Shown one piece after another: positions 37,851 to 44,536 of a stretch of DNA of 64,000 nt. Positions within the stretch are counted from its first letter, which is position 1, and each line of letters begins with the position of its first letter. Location of the stretch: the NCBI GenBank assembly GCA_030693515.1, contig JAUYAK010000124.1:18264-82263 (forward strand), written 5' to 3'. Position numbers and translations under genes: made by a program. This DNA is from Opitutaceae bacterium (GTDB taxonomy: Bacteria; Verrucomicrobiota; Verrucomicrobiia; Opitutales; Opitutaceae). The notes under the pieces are model-generated. The model had not been told where the DNA came from and did no database searches. It saw nothing but the letters and a program-made list of their open reading frames with translations.

Positions 37851-38255
37851 TCATCGCGGTGGTTTCGGCCACGCGTCGCGCACCATCCGCAGCGTTAAGT
37901 CTTCGCCGACGAAAGCCACCAGCAAACCAAGCACCTGGGCCACCAAAACCACTCCGCCCTCGAAAAATACGTCCGCGCCGACCTGCGCTTGAAGTTCCTC
38001 CAACCCTTCAAAAGCCCCATCTGCCTTCACGCGCACCGTGCGCAGCCAGGGGACTTCCGCCTTGGCCAGCGCGAGCGCGCGTGAAAGATGCGCCCAATAC
38101 CCGGAGTTCCCCATTAGCGTCGCAAGATGGGGACGAAGTTTTTCACAAACGCGAAAGGCCGCCTGACTTTTTGTTTCGGAAGATTCATCTCCACTCCCCT
38201 CGGTGGCCATGAGATCCTTGGCGAGACGCCGCATTTGTGGAGAGCTTCGGCTCAT
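37851..38255 (-). CDS. Conserved hypothetical helical protein
   Basis: 134 residues. The N-terminal part has RVCEKLRPHLATLMGNSGYW followed by AHLSRALALAKAEVPWLRTV, a sequence pattern that occurs in uncharacterised bacterial proteins of accessory regions, then a more hydrophobic C-terminal half (DVFFEGGVVLVAQVLGLLVA). The latter could be a buried helix or a membrane segment. It stands just downstream of copy A of the non-coding element. Function unknown. Confidence 0.6.
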   Translation of the reverse strand: MSRSSPQMRRLAKDLMATEGSGDESSETKSQAAFRVCEKLRPHLATLMGNSGYWAHLSRALALAKAEVPWLRTVRVKADGAFEGLEELQAQVGADVFFEGGVVLVAQVLGLLVAFVGEDLTLRMVRDAWPKPPR

Positions 38256-38341
38256 TTGCTAACTCCTCCCGCCGATGCGCCGACTACGATTCCGTTCCCA
38301 CACATACGTCCGTTTCTCCGGGCGCTCCGAACCGCATCCTC

Positions 38342-38821
38342 TTAGCTTGCCTCTGCGGGAACCATGAATGCTACGCTACTCGACGTCGGTTGATTGAGTT
38401 GCAGCCAGTAACGTTTCACCAACTCCATCATTTCGCTCAAATCGAAAGGATTGGACGGCTTCACGAGGTAGGAGTTCGCGCCAAGCGAACAGGCCGTCTG
38501 AATGTCCGTTCGTTGCTGCGACGAAGTCAGCATAACGACGAGCATCATATCCAATTCGCGCTGCTCGCGAATCCATTTCAGCACGTCGATTCCCATCACC
38601 CGCGGTAATTTCAAATCCAAGAGGACCAATGCGGGCAGCGGATACCGCGTGCGATCGCCGAAGTCGCCCTGACCGCTGAGATAGTTGATCGCCTGCGCCC
38701 CGTCTTCTACCACCTGGAGTCCGCTGGCGACTCCCGCCTTTTCCAACGCCATCCTCACGAAAACAACGTCATTTTCGTCATCCTCCACCAGCAGGATGGT
38801 CTGGGTGGTAATCGCATTCAT
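38342..38821 (-). CDS. Single-domain response regulator, Rcp-like (receiver island 6)
   Basis: 159 residues: QTILLVEDDENDVVFVRMAL, then PALVLLDLKLPRVMGIDVLK, VVMLTSSQQRTD and YLVKPSNPFDLSEMMELVKR. The DGAQAINYLSGQGDFGDRTR insert and the LKWIREQRELD helix are the typical Rcp1/CheY-like single-domain type, usually paired with phytochromes or hybrid kinases. No kinase is nearby. Complete active site. Confidence 0.88.
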   Translation of the reverse strand: MNAITTQTILLVEDDENDVVFVRMALEKAGVASGLQVVEDGAQAINYLSGQGDFGDRTRYPLPALVLLDLKLPRVMGIDVLKWIREQRELDMMLVVMLTSSQQRTDIQTACSLGANSYLVKPSNPFDLSEMMELVKRYWLQLNQPTSSSVAFMVPAEAS

Positions 38822-39017
38822 AATACTCCCGTTGACGCAGCCGGGACCAAAATTTGCTGCCTTGGCCGAGCGCCTATTTCACCAGGCACGCGATGCCGGT
38901 CGGAACCGGTAGATGCGCCAACAGCAGCGAGGACATTCTCAAACCACGCTCGAAGACCACGCCGCCCCCGATGGGGTAGCTGATTCTTAGCGGGACCGCC
39001 CTCAACTCTTCGCGCTC

Positions 39018-39113
39018 GATGCCCGGATGCCCGGATGCCCGGATGCCCGGATGCCCGGATGCCCGGATGCCCGGATGCCCGGATGCCCGGATGCCCGGAT
39101 GCCCGGATGCCCG
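39018..39113. repeat. Twelve perfect copies of the octamer GATGCCCG
   Basis: A 96-base array of the 8-mer GATGCCCG, 12 units without a mismatch, plus a partial 3-base unit (GAT). Because 8 is not a multiple of 3, each reading frame gives an 8-residue peptide repeat: GIRASGHP on the minus strand, MPGCPDAR on the plus strand. It lies 160 bases before the broken receiver at 39273-39585. Perfect identity suggests that it is young or unstable in copy number. Confidence 0.97.
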
Positions 39114-39272
39114 GATTTTTTGAGAGTGGTTTACTCAGCTTCACGCAACCTAATTCTAGTCGTGGTCGTCACATTAGCGAGGACTGACTTGGGGAATCGC
39201 CCAGCGCGGCGGCAGCCGTCCCGAAAAGTTTACCGTGCTCGCCCAACCTCCGGCTCTTTCTAAATCGGGAAG

Positions 39273-39585
39273 GTGCTGCGCCAGACGTTTCCAGACTCGG
39301 AAATTTTTGGCGCCCGCGATGGGACCGAGGCGATGGCGATCCTGATGCGCCTCCGAGTGGACGCCGTCGTGACGGATAACAAAAATGTCGGCCATGTCGG
39401 GATTAGAGATGGTGCGGCAAATTCGACGAGCCGGTTCGCGAATTCCTATCATCATGCTCACCGGATCGGATGAGATTGAAAAGGACGCGTTGGACGCCGG
39501 AGTGACGATATTTCATCGCACATCGGAGTGGTCGAGCGTCGGCGCAGCTCTTCAGCGATGCTTCCAGCAGTCGGCAACGGATTGA
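39273..39585 (+). pseudogene. Broken response regulator (frameshift and 5' truncation)
   Basis: One frame (39273-39380) gives VLRQTFPDSEIFGARDGTEA, then AILMRLRVDAVVTDNKN, matching strands 2 and 3 of a receiver with the DNK phosphoacceptor motif. The continuation MSGLEMVRQIRRAGSRIPII, MLTGSDEIEKDALDAG and TIFHRTSEW is in another frame (39385-39585), so a frameshift lies near 39382. The first strand with the acidic pair is missing; the frame upstream has a stop at 39261. Closest in style to receiver 2 at 33906-34298. This is a degraded copy. Confidence 0.82.
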
Positions 39586-39705
39586 CCCGACCGATTTCGA
39601 ACCTGTGTGACCGAAGGAAATACAGGTTACAGTTCGCGGCATCGCATTCGGCTTTCTTGCCGGAGCGCACCGCAACCGCACTAACGATCAACGGCCCACC
39701 TACCG

Positions 39706-40101
39706 CTATTTCCCTTTTACCAGGCCGAGCGCCTTTTTGATATTTTGCACGCTCGGCAGAGAAATGCCCACCGCCTTGGCGACTTCGTTCCCGGTCTTAC
39801 CGGCCTCAACGAGTTTTTTCACTTCAGCCCGCATGGCATCGGTGATCTTCGCACGTTTCCGGCGTTTGCCGGCGGTCGTTTTGGCCCCCGCGGCTACAGC
39901 TACACGGGGTTTGCGGCCAGGCCGTCCGCGCCGCGTGCCAGATGCGTTGCGCACAGCGGCGATGAACGCATCGACGCTATTAAACCCATACATAGCCGGT
40001 AGTGTCGCGAGTTCGCTGGCGAGTTCGGACGCGATGGACGCTTCGAGCTGTGCTACCTTGGCACGCGTAGCAGCCAATTCTTTGAGAATGTCGGTATTCA
40101 T
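39706..40101 (-). CDS. Coiled-coil plus helix-turn-helix DNA-binding protein
   Basis: 131 residues from MNTDILKELAATRAKVAQLE. The N-terminal 35 residues form a coiled coil with repeated Ala/Leu/Glu, then a hinge with GRPGRKPRVAVAAGAK (AT-hook-like GRPGRKPR) and a C-terminal HTH with MRAEVKKLVEAGKTGNEVAK, AVGISLPSVQNIKKALGLVK. This is similar in plan to H-NS-like or recombinase-type HTH proteins. It may be a nucleoid-type protein or regulator in the mobile element. The longer frame that begins at 40236 lacks coding character. Confidence 0.72.
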   Translation of the reverse strand: MNTDILKELAATRAKVAQLEASIASELASELATLPAMYGFNSVDAFIAAVRNASGTRRGRPGRKPRVAVAAGAKTTAGKRRKRAKITDAMRAEVKKLVEAGKTGNEVAKAVGISLPSVQNIKKALGLVKGK

Positions 40102-40464
40102 GTTTCGGAGTGGCAGAGGGCAGTGAGCCTTGGCGAAATCACACGCCTGTCGAGACTCACCGGCGAGCCGGCTAGGGACGAGAAGTAAGCATCCGTTGCA
40201 GGTGTCTTCCTCACGGGAAAAGCCCCGACCCGCCACCGCCCCCTAACTTGGCTGCGACCGTGGCCAACCCAAGAATTCGAGGAGCATGATTCGTTCTCGG
40301 GGAAAGGGCTTTCCCCGCACGCGAGTCTCCGTCTCGCGCTCCCCTTTCTAGCGGGGCTCCGCCCCGCAACGCCCCGACGCCGGCTCGCGCCGGAATTCTT
40401 CTAGCTGGCCGCTGGCCGTCGCAAGAAATTCGCTCAGTCACCGGCTTCGCCCGCACCCCAGCAA
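40102..40464. other. 363-base stretch without a gene, with hairpins
   Basis: No convincing coding sequence. It holds GGGGAAAG-GG-CTTTCCCC at 40299-40316, GCGGGGC-TCC-GCCCCGC at 40351-40367 and CCGGC-TCGC-GCCGG at 40380-40393. None has a T-run that would make a clear terminator. It separates the HTH gene from a remnant of an RND pump gene. Confidence 0.55.
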
Positions 40465-40754
40465 TCGCTCAGGCGCTTACGGCCGGACTCGCGTTGATTC
40501 CGCTTGTCCTGTCCGCGCACGAACCGGGCAAGGAAATCCTCTATCCGGTCGCCGTCGTGATTCTCGCCGGATTGGTCAGCTCCACGTTCCTCGACATGGC
40601 CGTTACCCCGGCCGTGTTTTTCCGATTCGGTCGCAAGGCCGCCGAGCGCGCGCTGGCGCGCGCCCGCATCGATCCACTCGCCGAGCCGGCTCCCAAGCGC
40701 GACGGTCTTCGCGAGTTCTCCTTGCATCTTCGGTTTCAAGCGGCCTGCACTTAG
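40465..40754 (+). pseudogene. C-terminal remnant of an RND pump gene
   Basis: From about 40465 the frame reads [40 protein letters not shown], then [20 protein letters not shown]. The intact pump at 11414-14581 has almost the same ending ([51 protein letters not shown]), and at least 40 nucleotides in a row are identical (within the [14 protein letters not shown] codons). Nothing upstream codes for the rest of a pump. So it is the 3' end of a lost second copy, with an altered C-terminus, and is evidence of recombination or deletion. Confidence 0.85.
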
Positions 40755-41200
40755 CTCAGAGTCCAGGAAACCGCGGGATCATCGGGCCAAGCAGAGCCGC
40801 AAAGCGGTTGACCGCACCGGTCCGTCATGTCGATCGCGATGCGAAGCGGCTCGCCGCGCCGCGTCGCGGCCTTGATCTGTTTCCATGTCAGGTGCGAGAG
40901 GTGAACTTTCAGCCGACGGAACATCTGAAACGTCGGAGTGGAACCGCCCCGGCCCCAAGAAAGGTAGAAGAAGCGTTCGTCGCGCGGACCCTGCGCGTAA
41001 GGTCCGATAAAATTCGGCACCCCGTCGAAATCCGTCACACGGAAATCCGGCGTGAATACCATTTTTCCAACCGCGGCCGGCACGATGTTCACCACGTCGC
41101 GGTCTCGTTGAATGCCGAGAAAAACTGCTTCGCCCGCACAGGCCGCAGGCAGCCGGAGGCAGCGGACTTCCACGGTTATGCTTAGAGGCAACGACGCCAT
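40751..41200 (-). CDS. DUF5990-family protein
   Basis: 149 residues from MASLPLSITVEVRCLRLPAA. The core GVPNFIGPYAQGPRDERFFY, LSWGRGGSTPTFQMFRRLKV and HLSHLTWKQIKAATRRGEPL resembles DUF5990 proteins, which are uncharacterised. The stop overlaps the stop of the RND remnant by 4 bases (converging genes). The ORF extends to 41314, but the short form starts cleanly. It is an accessory protein of unknown role. Confidence 0.65.
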   Translation of the reverse strand: MASLPLSITVEVRCLRLPAACAGEAVFLGIQRDRDVVNIVPAAVGKMVFTPDFRVTDFDGVPNFIGPYAQGPRDERFFYLSWGRGGSTPTFQMFRRLKVHLSHLTWKQIKAATRRGEPLRIAIDMTDRCGQPLCGSAWPDDPAVSWTLS

Positions 41201-41291
41201 GCCCGCCGAAACTGAAATCGCGTCGGTGGGAGTGCAAGGCGCGCATCGCTTGCGCCGGGGCGCTCCGCCGTCACCATGCGGCGTCAAACCG

Positions 41292-41423
41292 ATGAAGCTG
41301 ACGACCGTTCTCACGTTCCTGCTCCTGTTGGCCGTGCCGGGTTTCGGTGCGGTGCCCGAGTATCGATCGATGGGTCAGGATATTTTCGACCCGAAGGCGG
41401 GAGCTGAAGTCTTGATCGCGAAA
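41292..41423 (+). pseudogene. Truncated thioredoxin-family gene, 5' end only
   Basis: The sequence MKLTTVLTFLLLLAVPGFGA, then VPEYRSMGQDIFDPKAGAEV and LIAK begins like secreted thioredoxin-family proteins (signal peptide, then DIFDPKA...IA). After about residue 44 it changes to a sequence that does not continue the fold (no CxxC appears) and the frame is instead antisense to the fragment at 41424-41673. It looks cut by a deletion or insertion at about 41424. Confidence 0.5.
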
Positions 41424-41673
41424 TCCTCGCCATCATCCGTCATGGTGGCGAGTAGCGTTCGCAGGGCCACATGGCCGTCGATAAGTTCAGTCGCGGCCTC
41501 AAATAGATCAGGCCACCTACGGGGTGCGCTGCCGGGCGCATCCGCGCTCCCGCAATTTCGTGCGCCTTCATGTCGAGACACGCCACCGCGACGACGGGGT
41601 GGAGGTGGGCGGACTCGCTTCGGGGGATGTCCGTCGCACGCAGGACCAGATTTTCCCCTTGCGCGGCCGTCAC
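41424..41673 (-). pseudogene. Frameshifted remnant after the AAA gene
   Basis: From a GTG at 41673, adjacent to the stop of the AAA gene (TGAGTGA), the frame reads ENLVLRATDIPRSESAHLHP, VVAVACLDMKAHEIAGARMR and PAAHPVGG. A second frame then continues with PDLFEAATELIDGHVALRTL and LATMTDDGEDF. A one-base shift near CCCCGTAGG at about 41515 joins the two, so a once intact gene (family unknown) is broken, and it is also cut at its 3' end at about 41424 where the thioredoxin fragment begins. Confidence 0.45.
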
Positions 41674-42624
41674 TCAGGCCGTCGGCGCAATTAGTCCCAA
41701 GCGACTGCCATCGCCGGTCACGACGAGTTGGCCCGAGGATTTCTCGCCGCGCAACAGCGCGTCGGCGAGAGCGTCCTGCATGAACCGCTCCACTGCTCCG
41801 CGCATCGGGCGTGCGCCCAGCGAGCGATGGTAACCTTGCCGCACCAGGAATTCGATCGCATCCGCGCTCACCTCCACGGTGTGACCCATGGCAGAGAGGC
41901 GGGCGATTTCGCTTTCGATCATCCCGGCGCAGATCGCGCGTTGGGTGGCGTAGTCGAGACGGCCGAATACCACGATTTCGTTGACGCGGCCCACCAGTTC
42001 CGGGCGCAGCCGCTCGCGCACCCGCATCAACACCGTGCGTTCGACCGACGCGAACGGCGCGGATTCCATGCGCATGGTTTCTTCCGACCCGATGTTCGAG
42101 GTGCAAACGATATAGAACGGCCGCAAGTCCAACGTCTCGCCGGTGGCCAGCGTCACGCGAGCGTCCTCGAGGATTTGCAGGAATAAGTCCAAGACCAATG
42201 GATGCGCTTTTTCGACTTCGTCGAAAAGCAATGTGCCGCGTGTCGCAGTTCGCAGCGCGCGCCCAAGCAAGCCGCGATCATCGCGGCTCTCGCCGAGGAG
42301 TTTATCGACGGAGCCCTGGAGTTGATATTCGGACATGTCGAACCGCACCGGCGCCGCACCATCGAAGAGATAGTCCGTGAACACATTGGTCGTCTCCGTT
42401 TTTCCCACGCCCGTCGGTCCGACCAAGAGGAAGGAGCCGCGCGGCCGGCGCGGATGCGCGAACCCAAGTTCGCCACGCGTCAGCACCGAACAGATGCGGG
42501 GCAGCGCATGTTGCTGGCCCCGAATCTTGGCGGCCAGATGGGACGGCAGTCGGCGCAGTCGATCCGTCGTGGCGGAGCCGTTGCCGCCGGTCGTAACCGC
42601 TGACGCGCTCAATTGCGAAACCAT
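41674..42624 (-). CDS. ClpA/B-type AAA+ ATPase, C-terminal AAA module only
   Basis: 316 residues. Walker A is GPTGVGKT (residues about 69-76), preceded by IRGQQHALPRICSVLTRGEL; Walker B is TLLFDEVEKAHP; then sensor-1 in FYIVCTSNIGSE, RPELVGRVNEIVVFGRLDYA and GYHRSLGARPMRGAVERFMQ (the Clp D2 small domain). A full-length ClpB has about 860 residues and two AAA domains; this has only the second. It overlaps the coupling-protein gene by 16 bases and so belongs to the mobilisation operon. Perhaps it remodels the relaxase complex (inference). Confidence 0.85.
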   Translation of the reverse strand: MVSQLSASAVTTGGNGSATTDRLRRLPSHLAAKIRGQQHALPRICSVLTRGELGFAHPRRPRGSFLLVGPTGVGKTETTNVFTDYLFDGAAPVRFDMSEYQLQGSVDKLLGESRDDRGLLGRALRTATRGTLLFDEVEKAHPLVLDLFLQILEDARVTLATGETLDLRPFYIVCTSNIGSEETMRMESAPFASVERTVLMRVRERLRPELVGRVNEIVVFGRLDYATQRAICAGMIESEIARLSAMGHTVEVSADAIEFLVRQGYHRSLGARPMRGAVERFMQDALADALLRGEKSSGQLVVTGDGSRLGLIAPTA

Positions 42625-44096
42625 GACGGCACCTTTCCATCCGCTCCACAGGGCGGGAGCGTGACCTTGCGAAACCCGCCATTGCAGTGCTGCACCACGG
42701 CTTCAAACCGCCGCAGCTTTCGGAGCTGATACGGTTCGAACCAGTATTTATCCTCGTCCGTCACGGAGGTGCTGCGCTTGCCGCCGGTATAACCAACGGT
42801 GCGCTTCTTGGCCTTGCGCTTCCCGATCGTGTCCGCCGCGATCTTCGCGGACTCCTCGTCAGCCGCACAGAAAGTGACCCGGTTGGCCATGTTGGCGATG
42901 AAGACCTTTGCTTTTCGCTCATCCCCCATCGGCGGAATGAGGGATTGATACGACTGCGTTGCGGCCACCACAGTGGCGCGCGCCTCGCGAATCACATCGA
43001 CCACATTGTAGTCGGACATCCCGTCGTCGGAGGCGGTCACGATTTTCTGTGCTTCGTCCGCCCAGAGAATGAGGAGGTTGTCATTCGCACGCACGGCGGC
43101 CGGTTTGTCGAATCGGCGCAACGCCTGGGAGTAGAACGAAAGTTTCAAGAGCGTATTGATATAGCGGCGCTCGACTTGAAACCGCTGGGGCATCGAAACG
43201 CATACGATCTTGCCGAGCGCCAAATCGTCGAAACTGAAACTCGGATTCGAGGGGCAAAAAACTTCCGCCATGCTCGGCTCCGCAAAATAGTGGAGGTAGT
43301 TCGCGATGGTCGTTTTGATGCCACCGAGCTGTTCGGCCGGTTGCGCGCGAAACGCACTTTCGTAGTGCTCCACCAGTGCCCGTGACTCCGGGGTATTTTG
43401 CTCTCCCAGCACTTCCATGGCTTCCGCCAGCGCTTGGTCCGAGGTGAGCAGGCGATACGTTCTCGCCAGTGTCACCGGCACCCCGGCCGTCGCCAGGACA
43501 TGGAACGCGAACTCCATCTGCACCTGGGCCTGCATTCGGAAAAACGTTTGCTCCGAGCGCTGGCCGACCGAAGCGGCCACGTCACAGACGATCTTGGCCT
43601 TGGCGGAAAACGGCAGATGGGGATTGGCCAGAAAATTAAACGTGTGCACCGGTTTCCAGTCGGATGCCGCATCGGATGGCCGGACCTGCAAGAGAATCAG
43701 ATCTTTCTCGCGGCCGAGTTCGCGCAACATTGGGCGCAGCGTTTCCCAATACAGCCCCTTGTCATCGACGCAGACGCCGCCCCAATTCGGGCAATTCTGC
43801 GACACCTGCCACAGCATCCGATTGATCGCAGCACTCGTCTTGCCCGTGCCGACCTGCCCAGTGATGAGCCAGCCCCGGCAAAAGTCTTCCATCGGCCATA
43901 AGAATCCGCCCAAGCGCAACACGGGCTTCGCCATTCGGCGTCGCGAGTTGCTAACGGCGCAGTAAAGCTGCCAGCACGCGAACACCGCAAAACCGCTGGC
44001 GACGCCGCGCGCGATGAAAGCGCCAGGCCACAGCGCGAACGCGATCCAGACGCTCCCAGCGGCAAGCAAGAGATTCAGCAGCATATCGCGGCGCAT
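42609..44096 (-). CDS. Type IV coupling protein (TrwB/TraD-like VirD4-type ATPase)
   Basis: 495 residues from MRRDMLLNLLLAAG. Two N-terminal transmembrane helices (LLLAAGSVWIAFALWPGAFI, SGFAVFACWQLYCAV), then Walker A RGWLITGQVGTGKT (about 80-87). Walker B is NLLILWADEAQK, followed by VVDVIREARATVVAATQSYQ and RVTFCAADEESAKIAADTIG, as in TraD/TraG coupling proteins. It lies downstream of the relaxase gene (56 bases after the 127-residue gene). Its job is to bring the relaxase-DNA complex to a secretion channel, which is not encoded in this window. Confidence 0.88.
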   Translation of the reverse strand: MRRDMLLNLLLAAGSVWIAFALWPGAFIARGVASGFAVFACWQLYCAVSNSRRRMAKPVLRLGGFLWPMEDFCRGWLITGQVGTGKTSAAINRMLWQVSQNCPNWGGVCVDDKGLYWETLRPMLRELGREKDLILLQVRPSDAASDWKPVHTFNFLANPHLPFSAKAKIVCDVAASVGQRSEQTFFRMQAQVQMEFAFHVLATAGVPVTLARTYRLLTSDQALAEAMEVLGEQNTPESRALVEHYESAFRAQPAEQLGGIKTTIANYLHYFAEPSMAEVFCPSNPSFSFDDLALGKIVCVSMPQRFQVERRYINTLLKLSFYSQALRRFDKPAAVRANDNLLILWADEAQKIVTASDDGMSDYNVVDVIREARATVVAATQSYQSLIPPMGDERKAKVFIANMANRVTFCAADEESAKIAADTIGKRKAKKRTVGYTGGKRSTSVTDEDKYWFEPYQLRKLRRFEAVVQHCNGGFRKVTLPPCGADGKVPSWFRN

Positions 44097-44152
44097 GGCG
44101 CCTACGATAACTGACCTTCGAATCAAAATTCGGGTTAGAACGGTTCGCCGAT

Positions 44153-44536
44153 TTATTGGGACGGTTCGCGGATTTCAGCTGCGCCTGACCGGGGACGCAC
44201 TTCGATACGCGTGATGAAGGGTTGCCCGGCCTCACCGGGCGGCCGGTAGTCCGGCGGAAAATCCCGCACCGAACTCACGCGGAACGCCGCCAGATCGGGC
44301 AGCAGCGCCCGCAGTTTCCGACCTTGAATCACTACGACGTGGTTGGGAAAGGAAAGTTCGAGCCGAGTGCTGCCTCCTAACTTCGCATTGGCGAACTGCG
44401 CCCACGGCAGCACCCACGTATCGCCTTCCCAAATGGACACGACGAGCGTCGCGACCGGCGCGGAAGCGACCACGAACGCGGCCTCTGCCGTTTGTGTTGC
44501 GCGGCGTTCAGCGAGTTCTTCACGGAGTGTGCTCAT
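44153..44536 (-). CDS. Hypothetical protein between relaxase and coupling protein
   Basis: 127 residues: MSTLREELAERRATQTAEAA, then a beta-rich core with ATLVVSIWEGDTWVLPWAQF, LGGSTRLELSFPNHVVVIQG and LRALLPDLAAFRVSSVRDFP. It ends with a short charged tail. The ATG overlaps the relaxase stop by 4 bases (ATGA at 44533-44536), so it is translationally coupled. No family recognised; the position suggests an accessory factor for mobilisation. Confidence 0.7.
   Translation of the reverse strand: MSTLREELAERRATQTAEAAFVVASAPVATLVVSIWEGDTWVLPWAQFANAKLGGSTRLELSFPNHVVVIQGRKLRALLPDLAAFRVSSVRDFPPDYRPPGEAGQPFITRIEVRPRSGAAEIREPSQ

Noticed and set aside
39018..39113. CRISPR array
   Set aside because: The repeats are 8 bases with no spacers, and no cas genes are seen.
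41112..41783. A full-length plus-strand gene of 223 codons
   Set aside because: Only the thioredoxin-like beginning at 41292 looks real; the rest is Arg/Ser/Pro-rich antisense of the AAA gene and its neighbour.
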